Of a stretch of 64,000 nt of DNA, positions 17,786 through 26,470 are shown one piece after another. Source of the stretch: Flaviramulus sp. BrNp1-15. GTDB lineage: Bacteria > Bacteroidota > Bacteroidia > Flavobacteriales > Flavobacteriaceae. The translations under genes and the position numbers were made by a program. The DNA lies in assembly GCF_022259695.1 (NCBI RefSeq), contig NZ_CP092099.1:1348471-1412470 (forward strand), in the 5' to 3' direction. The notes under the pieces are model-generated. The model had not been told where the DNA came from, searched no databases, and saw only the letters and a list, made by a program, of their open reading frames with translations. Within the stretch, counting starts at the first letter, position 1; every line of letters begins with the position of its first letter.

Positions 17786-18973
17786 ATGAAAAACAGAGGT
17801 ATAATACATTTTTTAGCAGCTGCAGATAGAGTTAATTATGGGGATTTGTTGTTTCCAATTGTATTTAATGAAATTGCTAATAAAAACAATTATGATGTTT
17901 ACTATTATGGTTTGGTTAAAAGTGATTTTAGGCATTTTGGAGGCTTGCCAACAGAATCATATAAAATGTTGCATAAAAATATTAAGAAACTAGGAGGTAC
18001 AATAATTATTGGTGGTGGTGATGTGTTTTTTGCAAATTGGGAAACATTATACTCTTATATCAATCCTCTTTTTGTTAAATTGATGAAGTACAGGTTTTTA
18101 AGAAAGGTTAATGCTAAATTGAAAATTATAGATACAATTTTACATAAAAAAAATGTAATGTTACCCTTGACACCGGGTGTGTTTGAATTTAATACACCAA
18201 AGTCATTACAGGTTGTTTACAATGGGGTAGGAGGTACATTCAATGAAAATAATACACTTGATTATAATAAGAAAATTGTAGAAAGATTACATTCTTCAAA
18301 TCATATCTCAGTAAGAGATAATAGAACTTTGAATTCTTTAAAAAAGTTCAAAGTAAATGCGGTTTTAACACCAGATTCTGCAATTATAATGTCTGATGTT
18401 TTTCCTAAAGCAGTTCTTGAAAATAAGATTACTATAGATAAAGAAAACATTCCTAAAAATTATTTTTTCCTACAGTTTGGGCATAATAAAGCTCCAAATA
18501 ATTTTAAAGAAACTGCACAAAAAATTGAAGTATTGGCTAAAAATCATAACGTAAAAATTATACTTTGTCCTATTGGACTGGCCTTAAAACATGAAGATGA
18601 CAAAGAATTAATGAAAATGGAAAAATACTCTTCTCATTTCCAATTTGTAATGCCAAAAAATATTTTTGATATTATGTGGTTAATTGCTAATTCTAAAGCC
18701 TATATGGGTACAAGTTTACATGGTGCTTTAACTGCACAAAGCTACCATGTTCCATTTTTTTCATTAAATAAAAAAATTAAAAAAGCAGATTCGTATTTTA
18801 AAACTTGGTGCCCAGAAATTAGTAAGGGTTGCATAGATTTTGAAGATATAGATTGTATTGATGATGCATTAGGTAGATGGAGTTATAAAAAAAATAACAC
18901 ATATCTAGATGAACAAAAAGAGTTAGTTTATAAAAATTTTGAAGTTATTTTCAGTAAAATTGGCTTAATTTAA
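17786..18973 (+). CDS. Polysaccharide pyruvyl transferase family protein
   Basis: A 395-residue soluble protein. It carries the motif order of the family: DRVNYGDLLFPIV near the N-terminus, TIIIGGGDVFF, SVRDNRTL, LTPDSAIIM, FLQFGHNKAPN and YMGTSLHGALTAQSY near the C-terminus. The family transfers pyruvate from phosphoenolpyruvate to sugars as a ketal (CsaB/WcaK type), adding negative charge. Some members do other jobs, so the reaction is inferred. A second family member is encoded at 24248. Confidence 0.87.
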   Translation: MKNRGIIHFLAAADRVNYGDLLFPIVFNEIANKNNYDVYYYGLVKSDFRHFGGLPTESYKMLHKNIKKLGGTIIIGGGDVFFANWETLYSYINPLFVKLMKYRFLRKVNAKLKIIDTILHKKNVMLPLTPGVFEFNTPKSLQVVYNGVGGTFNENNTLDYNKKIVERLHSSNHISVRDNRTLNSLKKFKVNAVLTPDSAIIMSDVFPKAVLENKITIDKENIPKNYFFLQFGHNKAPNNFKETAQKIEVLAKNHNVKIILCPIGLALKHEDDKELMKMEKYSSHFQFVMPKNIFDIMWLIANSKAYMGTSLHGALTAQSYHVPFFSLNKKIKKADSYFKTWCPEISKGCIDFEDIDCIDDALGRWSYKKNNTYLDEQKELVYKNFEVIFSKIGLI

Positions 18974-18980
18974 CATAGTA

Positions 18981-19892
18981 TTGAAAACAAAAGTTAGCAT
19001 TTTTACATTGGTTTATAATCAAGAGCAATACATAGCTCAAACCATTGATAGTTTTTTAACTCAAAAAACTAACTTTAATTATCAAATAGTTATTGGCGAA
19101 GATTATAGTACAGATAAGACTAGGCAAATTTGTGAAGATTATCAAAAAAAACATCCAGAAAGAATAAAACTACTACCTTCTTTAAGTAAAAACATTGGGC
19201 TTATAAGTAATTATATGCGAACCATTAAAGCTTGTGATGGCGAATATATTGCCATTTGTGATGGAGACGATTATTGGATAGACGAATACAAACTACAAAA
19301 ACAAGTTAATTTTCTCGATAACAATCCAGATTATAGTATTGTGGGTACTAATTACATGAAGCTTTATAAAGATAATCGTCTAGTTGAAGATAAAAAAGAT
19401 AGAAAAAAAGCATATTATGAATTCAATGATTTAATTTTTAAAAATTTAATCCCATCTGTTACAGCACTTTTTAGAAATGTTCCTATGAAAGACCCTTTAC
19501 CTAATTGGATTTTGAATTTTCCTTATGGCGATTGGCCAACTTACCTGTGGGTGTTAAAAAATGGAGGCAAAATTCATTTTTTAGAAGATGTAACCGCTGT
19601 TTACAGAATGGAAATTGGAGTTTCTGCAAAAATCAGAAAAACATTAAGCGATATTGAAAATGTTAATTTAAACATTCTTAAGTATATAGCATCAGACAAT
19701 AACTTTTTACATAAAAACGATATTATCCAAACAAGCATTAAGCAAACCAAAAAATCAATATTAGCTGAATACAACAGAGAAAAAAAATATTTAAAAGGAT
19801 TAAAGTTGTTTATTCAAATACTAATTCAGCAAAAATATAAGTTTACTTTTATTAAATTTTATACATATTCATTATTAAAATCTATTAAATAA
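18981..19892 (+). CDS. GT2 glycosyltransferase
   Basis: A 303-residue GT-A enzyme, paralog of the gene at 8263, with VSIFTLVYNQEQYIAQTIDSFL, GEDYSTDKTRQIC and CDGDDYWID. The start is TTG at 18981; the conserved first strand begins at residue 3, leaving no room for a later ATG. It lies 7 bp after the pyruvyltransferase gene. The donor is unknown. Confidence 0.89.
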   Translation: MKTKVSIFTLVYNQEQYIAQTIDSFLTQKTNFNYQIVIGEDYSTDKTRQICEDYQKKHPERIKLLPSLSKNIGLISNYMRTIKACDGEYIAICDGDDYWIDEYKLQKQVNFLDNNPDYSIVGTNYMKLYKDNRLVEDKKDRKKAYYEFNDLIFKNLIPSVTALFRNVPMKDPLPNWILNFPYGDWPTYLWVLKNGGKIHFLEDVTAVYRMEIGVSAKIRKTLSDIENVNLNILKYIASDNNFLHKNDIIQTSIKQTKKSILAEYNREKKYLKGLKLFIQILIQQKYKFTFIKFYTYSLLKSIK

Positions 19893-19899
19893 TTTTTAG

Positions 19900-20994
19900 T
19901 TGGAAAACCTCAAAACACATAAAACTATAACCCTAGTACTCACTAATCGTAATCGCGATTTATGCATTGTAAAAAATTGTTTAAACTCAATTGAAAATCA
20001 AATTAATCAAGATTTTAATTGCATTTTGGTAGACTATGGCTCAGATGAAGTATATGTTAATGAATTGCAGGAAGTTTTGGCGGAACATTCAAAAATAAAT
20101 TTCATAAGTTGTAAGGTGTCTGGACAGTTATGGAACAAATGTCGAGCAATAAATATAGCTTTAAAAACATGTGAAACACCTTATTTTCTTGTTGGTGATA
20201 TAGATTTGTTGTTTCATCCAGAATTTGTAAATATAGCTACCTCCTTAGCAAAACCTAACGAGGTGCATTATTTTCAATATGGTTTCATATCTCAAAATGA
20301 ATCTTTATTAAATAAAAAATTTGAAGATTATATTGTTGAATTTAAAGGAACCAACGAAGTAACAGGTACAACATTATTTCCAACACGCGTATTAAAACAA
20401 TTAAATGGTTACGACGAGTTTTATCATGGCTGGGGAGCAGAAGATACCGATATTCATATTAGAATGAAAAATGAAGGTTTGCCAGTTTATTTTTATGATA
20501 AAGAGATCTTATTAAAACACCAGTGGCATCCAAAAGCTTACAGAAGCAAATCTAGTACACACCCATTTCATTCACAATTAGAGCGTGTTAATCATGCTTA
20601 CATGTTAAATACAGAGCAAACCAGCCGTAAACAAGTGAATAAGTTTACAGAATGGGGTAAAATACCAGATGCAAACGCTTATCAAAAATTCTCTAAGCCA
20701 TCTCATAGATTGTATTTAAAAGCGTCAAACTTGCAATTAAAAGCATTTTTAGCGCAATTAGATAATTTTGAAAATGAGACACTACAATTAACTCTAACCG
20801 ATTTTTCGGTATTGGTAAAAGCTAAAAATAATATTAAAAAAATTCTGGGTAAAAAAACGATTCCTATTTTAGATTTGGAATCAATTAATAATCTAATTCT
20901 AGAAGATATAATAAAGAAACATCGAAATAAACCTTACAATTATAGTTTTAACCGAAAAACAAAAACTATTGTTTTAACCATGTATTGCGAATAA
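19900..20994 (+). CDS. GT2 glycosyltransferase with galactosyltransferase-like C-terminal region
   Basis: A 364-residue protein with TLVLTNRNRDLCIVKNCLNSI, a donor motif LVGDIDLLFHPEF and GYDEFYHGWGAEDTDIHIRM, the last typical of the Glyco_transf_7C region. About 120 extra C-terminal residues show no motif I know. The start is TTG at 19900. The stop overlaps the ATG of the next gene by one base. Confidence 0.85.
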   Translation: MENLKTHKTITLVLTNRNRDLCIVKNCLNSIENQINQDFNCILVDYGSDEVYVNELQEVLAEHSKINFISCKVSGQLWNKCRAINIALKTCETPYFLVGDIDLLFHPEFVNIATSLAKPNEVHYFQYGFISQNESLLNKKFEDYIVEFKGTNEVTGTTLFPTRVLKQLNGYDEFYHGWGAEDTDIHIRMKNEGLPVYFYDKEILLKHQWHPKAYRSKSSTHPFHSQLERVNHAYMLNTEQTSRKQVNKFTEWGKIPDANAYQKFSKPSHRLYLKASNLQLKAFLAQLDNFENETLQLTLTDFSVLVKAKNNIKKILGKKTIPILDLESINNLILEDIIKKHRNKPYNYSFNRKTKTIVLTMYCE

Positions 20995-22133
20995 TGAGAA
21001 TAGTAATGGTATCCATACCTACACTGCATTTTTTTCGTTGGGCAGACCAACTTAAAAATTCTGGGCATGAGGTTTTTTGGTTTGATATTTCTGGAATGAG
21101 CGATTATGTTGAAAAACTTAATTGGTTAGAACAAAAAATCAATTGGAAATTAAAACATCAATACCCTGGAAGAGTTTTTATAAAAAAAACATATCCTAAA
21201 TTATATAATTTTATTCAAAGTTATAATGAAAATAAAACCGAAACTATTTTTGAAGAATATTTAAAAGATATTAAACCAGATCTAGTACACAGCTTTGCAC
21301 TATATGTGTCTTGTACGCCAATTTATGAGGTAATGAAGAAGTATGAAAATATTAAATGGGTGTATTCATCTTGGGGAAGTGATCTCTTCTATTTTCAGAA
21401 TAATAAAGCATATCTAGATGATATTCAAAGAATCCTACCTAGAATAAATTACCTTTTTACGGATTGTGAACGTGATTATCATTTAGCAAAAAAGCATGGT
21501 TTTAAAGGTGAGTTTTTAGGTGTGTTTCCTGGAGGAGGAGGTTTTGATGTAGAATATATTCATCAATATAATCAACCAACTAAAAACAGAAAAATAATTT
21601 TAATAAAAGGCTTTCAAGGTCGTTCAGGTAGAGCTATAACAGTATTACAAGCTTTAGGTAAACTTAAAAAAACCTTAAGAGATTACGAGATTATTGTTTT
21701 TGGTGCAGGTGCAGAAGTAGTGAGTTATTACAATAAAGGTGAGCTTAAAAGCTGGAAAAACATCAAAATATTAGGTAGAATAAACCATGAAGATGTGTTA
21801 CAATTCATGGGAAATGCTTTAATATATGTAGGTAATAGTAATTCTGATGGCATGCCAAATACGTTGTTAGAGGCTGTTATAGCAGGAGCTTTTCCTATTC
21901 AGTCTAATCCAGGAGGCGCAACAGCAGAAATTGTTGAACATGGTGTAAATGGTTTTTTAATTGAAGATTATAATGATTGTGCTGAAATAGAAAGTTTAAT
22001 TGTTAAGGCAGTAAATAATATGAAATTAATTCAATCAGCACATATTTACAATCAAACAAAAATAAAGCCTAATTTAAGCAGGAAAAGCATTTCTAAAGAA
22101 GTTATTAAAAAATATAATTCAATTATTAATTGA
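20994..22133 (+). CDS. Family 4 (GT4) glycosyltransferase
   Basis: A 379-residue GT-B fold enzyme. The C-terminal half has GRSGRAITVLQAL, IKILGRINHEDVLQFM and the EX7E-type donor region SNSDGMPNTLLEAVIAGAFPI. The N-terminal half opens RIVMVSIPTLHFFRWADQL. I choose the ATG at 20994 (TAATG overlap) over an in-frame TTG at 20985. It retains donor configuration as GT4 enzymes do; the sugar is unknown. A 68-bp gap follows, the largest inside the cluster. Confidence 0.88.
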   Translation: MRIVMVSIPTLHFFRWADQLKNSGHEVFWFDISGMSDYVEKLNWLEQKINWKLKHQYPGRVFIKKTYPKLYNFIQSYNENKTETIFEEYLKDIKPDLVHSFALYVSCTPIYEVMKKYENIKWVYSSWGSDLFYFQNNKAYLDDIQRILPRINYLFTDCERDYHLAKKHGFKGEFLGVFPGGGGFDVEYIHQYNQPTKNRKIILIKGFQGRSGRAITVLQALGKLKKTLRDYEIIVFGAGAEVVSYYNKGELKSWKNIKILGRINHEDVLQFMGNALIYVGNSNSDGMPNTLLEAVIAGAFPIQSNPGGATAEIVEHGVNGFLIEDYNDCAEIESLIVKAVNNMKLIQSAHIYNQTKIKPNLSRKSISKEVIKKYNSIIN

Positions 22134-22201
22134 AGATTTTAAATTTAAGGTTTAAAAAACAAACTGTATTTTAGCATGATATATATTAATATACTTTGTC
22201 G

Positions 22202-23356
22202 ATGAAAAAAATAGGTTTCATTCCATTAAGAAAAGGTTCTAAAGGCATACCTAATAAAAATAAGCGTAAAATGGTTGGGCGACCACTTTTTACATGGGTG
22301 TTGGGTGAAGCTGTTTTTTCTAATTTAGATGAAATTGTTGTTTTTACGGATGATGAAACCATTATTGATTTTATAATAAAAGAATACTACTGGACAAACA
22401 AAGTAAAACCAATTTTAAGAAGTGCAGAAAGTGCTACCGATACAGCTTCAACCGAAATGGCTATGTTGGAATATGCTGAGGCTGTAGATTTCAATTTTGA
22501 TATATTTTGCTTACTGCAGGCCACGTCGCCGTTTACAAAAAAAACAGATATTAATATTTGTTTAGATAAACTGATTGAAGGTTATGATTCAGCCTTAACA
22601 GTGGTAAATACACATCGGTTTCTTTGGGATAAAAATGGAAAACCTTTAAATTATAATCCTGACAAAAGACCACGTCGACAAGATTTTGATGGTTTACTCA
22701 TTGAAAACGGCGCAGTTTATACCACAACAAAGAGTAGTCTTAAACAGACCAGAAATAGATTAGGAGGTAAAGTAGGAGTAGTTAATATGTCAGAAGATAG
22801 CCTACATGAAATAGATTCTGAGTCAGATTGGTTAGTTGTTGAAAATTTACTTATTGAACGTCAAAAAAGAGAAAAGAAATCTGAAAAAATAACACATTTA
22901 GTTTTAGATGTTGATGGTGTTTTTACCAATGGAACCATAACTTACACCAAAGATGGAGAGCATACCAAAAGTTTTGATATGCGTGATGGTATGGGATTAG
23001 AAATTTTAAGACAATATAACGTTCAGGTTATGGTAATGACATCAGAAAATTCAGAATTGGTCGCTAAACGTATGGAAAAACTGAAAATTGAGCATGTGTA
23101 TTTAGGTGTAAAAGATAAATACAGCTTGTTGCAACATATTATAAAAACACATAAAATATCAATACACAATATAGCTTACATAGGTGACGATGTTAACGAT
23201 TTATCTAATATTTGTAGTGTGGGTTGGTCGTTAGTACCAAATAATGCCACAGATATTGTGAAACAACATGCAGATATTGTGCTTTCTAAAAAATCTGGTG
23301 CTGGTGCTATAAGAGAAGCTTGTGAGTTTATACTAAATTATAATAAGAGATTTTAA
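22202..23356 (+). CDS. CMP-nonulosonate cytidylyltransferase fused to a KdsC-type HAD phosphatase
   Basis: Residues 1 to about 225 are a NeuA-type cytidylyltransferase (GFIPLRKGSKGIPNKN, VVFTDDE, LLQATSPF, ENGAVYTT). Residues about 228-384 are a HAD phosphatase of the KdsC type (LDVDGVFTNGTI, MTSEN, the lysine in GVKDKYSLL, GDDVNDLSN). One chain could thus remove the phosphate from a 9-phosphate intermediate and activate the free acid with CTP. The same two-domain order occurs in vertebrate CMAS. A phosphatase would suit a NeuB that uses a 6-phosphate sugar, giving KDN- or Neu5Ac-9-phosphate (inference). The ATG at 22202 is preferred to the TTG at 22196. Confidence 0.9.
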   Translation: MKKIGFIPLRKGSKGIPNKNKRKMVGRPLFTWVLGEAVFSNLDEIVVFTDDETIIDFIIKEYYWTNKVKPILRSAESATDTASTEMAMLEYAEAVDFNFDIFCLLQATSPFTKKTDINICLDKLIEGYDSALTVVNTHRFLWDKNGKPLNYNPDKRPRRQDFDGLLIENGAVYTTTKSSLKQTRNRLGGKVGVVNMSEDSLHEIDSESDWLVVENLLIERQKREKKSEKITHLVLDVDGVFTNGTITYTKDGEHTKSFDMRDGMGLEILRQYNVQVMVMTSENSELVAKRMEKLKIEHVYLGVKDKYSLLQHIIKTHKISIHNIAYIGDDVNDLSNICSVGWSLVPNNATDIVKQHADIVLSKKSGAGAIREACEFILNYNKRF

Positions 23357-23369
23357 CCCCATAAATCTA

Positions 23370-24245
23370 ATGAACACATATAAAAAACCATACATTATAG
23401 CAGAAATTGGTTGTAACCATAAAGGTGAAATGGAAATTGCTAAAGAACTTATAAAGGTTGCTAAAATATTTTGTAACGTAGATGCAGTAAAGTTTCAAAA
23501 GCGTAATAATAAGGAGTTATTAACCCAAGAACAATACAATAAACCTCACCCTAATCCCGTAAATTCTTATGGTAACACCTATGGTGAACATAGAGAGTAT
23601 TTAGAATTTGATATTAATCAACACAAAGAATTAAAAGCATATTGCGAAGAAATAGGTATTACTTATTCTACATCTGTATGGGATTTAACATCAGCTAAAG
23701 AAATAGCTTCATTACATCCTGAGTTTATTAAAATTCCATCAGCATGTAATAATAATAAGGTTATGCTAGAATGGTTATGTCTTAATTATGAAGGAGAAAT
23801 ACATATTTCAACAGGAATGACCACCAAAGATGAAATAGAAAGTTTAGTAAATCTTTTCAAAAAGCATAATAGAAATAAAGATTTGGTTCTATATAATTGT
23901 ACTTCGGGTTACCCTGTGCCTTTTAAAGATGTTTGTTTGTTAGATATTAATATATTGATTAAAAAATATAAAAATGATGTTAAATATATAGGTTTTTCAG
24001 GACATCATTTAGGAATAGCTGTAGATGTAGCTGCTTACACAATTGGAGCAAACATTATTGAACGCCATTATACTATAGATAGAACATGGAAAGGAACAGA
24101 CCATGCAGCATCATTAGAACCAATGGGCTTACGTAAACTATCAAGAGATTTAAATGCGGTTCATAAAGCTTTACAATTTAAAAAGCAAGATATTTTGCCT
24201 ATTGAACAAGTACAACGCGATAAGTTGAAAAATCAAAAAGTATAA
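23370..24245 (+). CDS. N-acetylneuraminate synthase family protein (NeuB-like) without the SAF domain
   Basis: A 291-residue TIM-barrel enzyme condensing phosphoenolpyruvate with a hexose or hexosamine derivative to a nine-carbon acid. Visible are IIAEIGCNHKGEMEIAKEL, DAVKFQKRN, STSVWDL, KIPSACNNN, CTSGYPVPFKDVCL, GFSGHHLG and IERHYTIDRTWKGTDHAASLEP. Usual NeuB proteins run to about 340-350 residues with a C-terminal antifreeze-like SAF domain. This one stops soon after the barrel. It follows the cytidylyltransferase-phosphatase by 13 bp, and the two make the core of a nonulosonic acid pathway. The 2-epimerase that would supply ManNAc is not in the window. Confidence 0.9.
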   Translation: MNTYKKPYIIAEIGCNHKGEMEIAKELIKVAKIFCNVDAVKFQKRNNKELLTQEQYNKPHPNPVNSYGNTYGEHREYLEFDINQHKELKAYCEEIGITYSTSVWDLTSAKEIASLHPEFIKIPSACNNNKVMLEWLCLNYEGEIHISTGMTTKDEIESLVNLFKKHNRNKDLVLYNCTSGYPVPFKDVCLLDINILIKKYKNDVKYIGFSGHHLGIAVDVAAYTIGANIIERHYTIDRTWKGTDHAASLEPMGLRKLSRDLNAVHKALQFKKQDILPIEQVQRDKLKNQKV

Positions 24246-24247
24246 TC

Positions 24248-25075
24248 ATGTTTTCATCCAATAAGATTAGGCTATTTTGGTGGAACGAAGTTAAGTTACA
24301 AGGAAAGTCTAAAGAAAATTATGGTGACTTACTTGGTAAATATCTTGTAGAAAAAATATCTAAAAAAAAGGTGATTTGGGTAAATCCTAAAGCATTTTCA
24401 ATATACAATTTTTTTAAGCCAATTCATGTTACTGTAGGTAGTATACTAACACATGTTACTACTAATTGCATGATTTGGGGAAGTGGCATAATATCAAAAG
24501 ATTATTTGGTTGAAAACGCAAAATTTCTAGCAGTAAGAGGACCGCAAACAAGAGAGTTTTTAATAGCAAAAGGTCATGAAGTCCCCGAAATTTATGGAGA
24601 CCCTGCTTTGTTGTTACCAAGATATTATAATCCTAAAATAAATAAAGAATACAAAATAGGGATTATTCCACATTACCGAGATTATAAAAAAGTTGAACAC
24701 CATTACAAGAAAGAAGAGTCTATTTTATTAATTGATTTAATGACAAATGATATTGAAAAAACTACCAATCAATTTTTGAAATGTGAAAAAATTGTATCTT
24801 CATCATTACACGGTATTATCGTAGCTCATACTTATGGTATTCCTGCAATATGGCAAAAATTTTCTAACGATGTTTTTGGTGATGATATAAAATATCAAGA
24901 TTATTTTGAGTCAGTGTCAATATCTCCATATAAGCCAGAAATAAAAGATTCAAAAATGAGCATACAAGAATTAGAAAGTCTTTTTAGCAATATAGAATCA
25001 CTTCCAAAACGATTGGTAATTAATAATTTGTGTGAAAATTTAATGGCAGTTTGTCCGTTTAAAAGTGAAGTGTAA
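24248..25075 (+). CDS. Polysaccharide pyruvyl transferase family protein (short)
   Basis: A 275-residue protein with ENYGDLLGKYLVEKIS, MIWGSGIISKDY, AVRGPQTREFLIAKGH, YGDPALLLPRYY and a final SSSLHGIIVAHTYGIPAIW. These are the conserved segments of the pyruvyltransferase family in the right order, in a shorter form than the 395-residue relative at 17786. It lies directly after the NeuB-like gene. It may ketal-pyruvylate a sugar. Short members of the family are poorly characterised, so the reaction is uncertain. Confidence 0.83.
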   Translation: MFSSNKIRLFWWNEVKLQGKSKENYGDLLGKYLVEKISKKKVIWVNPKAFSIYNFFKPIHVTVGSILTHVTTNCMIWGSGIISKDYLVENAKFLAVRGPQTREFLIAKGHEVPEIYGDPALLLPRYYNPKINKEYKIGIIPHYRDYKKVEHHYKKEESILLIDLMTNDIEKTTNQFLKCEKIVSSSLHGIIVAHTYGIPAIWQKFSNDVFGDDIKYQDYFESVSISPYKPEIKDSKMSIQELESLFSNIESLPKRLVINNLCENLMAVCPFKSEV

Positions 25076-26470
25076 ATGAAGAAAAAAGTTTTTGTATTTT
25101 TTCCAGATGGTGTAGGTTTACGAAATTTTGCTTTTACTGATTTTAAGAAAATTGGTGAGGAAATGGGATTCGATATTACCTATTGGAATAACACTATTTT
25201 TTCTCTAAAGGATAATTTGGGTTTTAAGGAATTAAAGATAGAAAATCATACCACTCATAAACTGTTATCAATTTACTCAAGAGCAAGGAAGCGAGCTGAA
25301 TTAAATGTATCAAGAAATAAGTTTAATGATGATGTGTATCCAACTTATAAATTTCCGTTTAATTATAAAGGATTAAAAAATATCGTTAGAAGCCTTTATG
25401 CAAAATGGTTAATTGGTTTGTATTCTTCAGAAAAAGGTATTATCAAATTAAGACAAAAAATAAATAAATTAGAACGTACAACATCAAAATATAAATATTG
25501 TAAAGCCCAATTAGAAGAACAAAAACCAGATTTAATATTTTGCACAACACAACGTTCTACACAATCTATAAGTGCTTTATTAGCAGCAAAAGATTTAGGT
25601 ATTCCAACTGTGGCTTTTGTGTATTCTTGGGACAACGTACCCAAAGCTATGCAAGTTGTTGAAACAGATTACTATGTGGTTTGGAGTAATTTAATGAAGC
25701 AAGAGGTTTTAAAATATTATCCTTTTGTAAAAGAAAATCAAGTATTTATTACAGGAACACCACAATTTGAACCGCATTACAATACCGGTTTAAGGCAAAC
25801 TAAAGAAGCCTTTTTTAAAGAGTATAATTTAGATTTAAACAAAAAATACATTTGTTTTTCTGGTGATGATGAAACCACTTCACCATTAGATCAGTATTAT
25901 TTACAAGATTTAGCAAATGCTGTTAGAAGTTTAAATAGTAAAGGTGAGAATTTGGGTATCATTTATAGAAAATGTCCTGTAGATTTTACATCAAGATATA
26001 ATGCCGTAATAGAAGCAAATCAGGATATAATTGAAGTTTTAGATCCTATTTGGGAACAAGTAGGGAAACAATGGAATCAAGTTTTGCCAACACCAGAAGA
26101 CTTTAAAATGCTTTATAATGTTTGTGAGCACAGTGAGTTTGTAACAAATGTTTGTTCATCTACGGTGTTCGATTTTGTAGCTCATAATAAACCTTGTATT
26201 TATTATAATTATGAGCAACCACAACTTAAAAAAGGTATCCGCGATATTGGTCAAAATTACAAATACGTTCATTTTAGAAGTATGCCAAGTGATAAAGCAG
26301 CTGTGTTTTGTACAAATAAAAATGATTTAGAGCATTTAGTAAAAAAAATTTTAGATGGCACATTATCAAATGTTGAAGAATGCAAAGCGTGGTATAAAAT
26401 TGTGGTAGGTGATATGCCTACTAAAGCTTCAGAGAATATTTGGAAGTCCATAAAAAAAATACTGGAATGA
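25076..26470 (+). CDS. Putative GT-B type glycosyltransferase of unknown specificity
   Basis: A 464-residue soluble protein I cannot place in a named family. Features: KVFVFFPDGVGLRNF at the start, a helical basic region around residues 110-150, PDLIFCTTQRSTQSISALLAAKDLGIPTVAFVYSWDNVPK in the middle, and a C-terminal half with FITGTPQFEPH, YICFSGDDETTSP, IIYRKCPVD and EFVTNVCSSTVFDFVAHNKPCIYY. The last segment resembles the donor-binding part of CDP-glycerol or GT-B transferases. It lies just after the nonulosonic acid genes, so a sialyltransferase-like role is possible but unproven. Its stop overlaps the next ATG as ATGA. Confidence 0.7.
   Translation: MKKKVFVFFPDGVGLRNFAFTDFKKIGEEMGFDITYWNNTIFSLKDNLGFKELKIENHTTHKLLSIYSRARKRAELNVSRNKFNDDVYPTYKFPFNYKGLKNIVRSLYAKWLIGLYSSEKGIIKLRQKINKLERTTSKYKYCKAQLEEQKPDLIFCTTQRSTQSISALLAAKDLGIPTVAFVYSWDNVPKAMQVVETDYYVVWSNLMKQEVLKYYPFVKENQVFITGTPQFEPHYNTGLRQTKEAFFKEYNLDLNKKYICFSGDDETTSPLDQYYLQDLANAVRSLNSKGENLGIIYRKCPVDFTSRYNAVIEANQDIIEVLDPIWEQVGKQWNQVLPTPEDFKMLYNVCEHSEFVTNVCSSTVFDFVAHNKPCIYYNYEQPQLKKGIRDIGQNYKYVHFRSMPSDKAAVFCTNKNDLEHLVKKILDGTLSNVEECKAWYKIVVGDMPTKASENIWKSIKKILE

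Noticed and set aside
22182-22200. Internal promoter (ATACTTTG) before the cytidylyltransferase gene
   Set aside because: It does not fit TAnnTTTG and no -33 element is seen, although the 68-bp gap would leave room for one.
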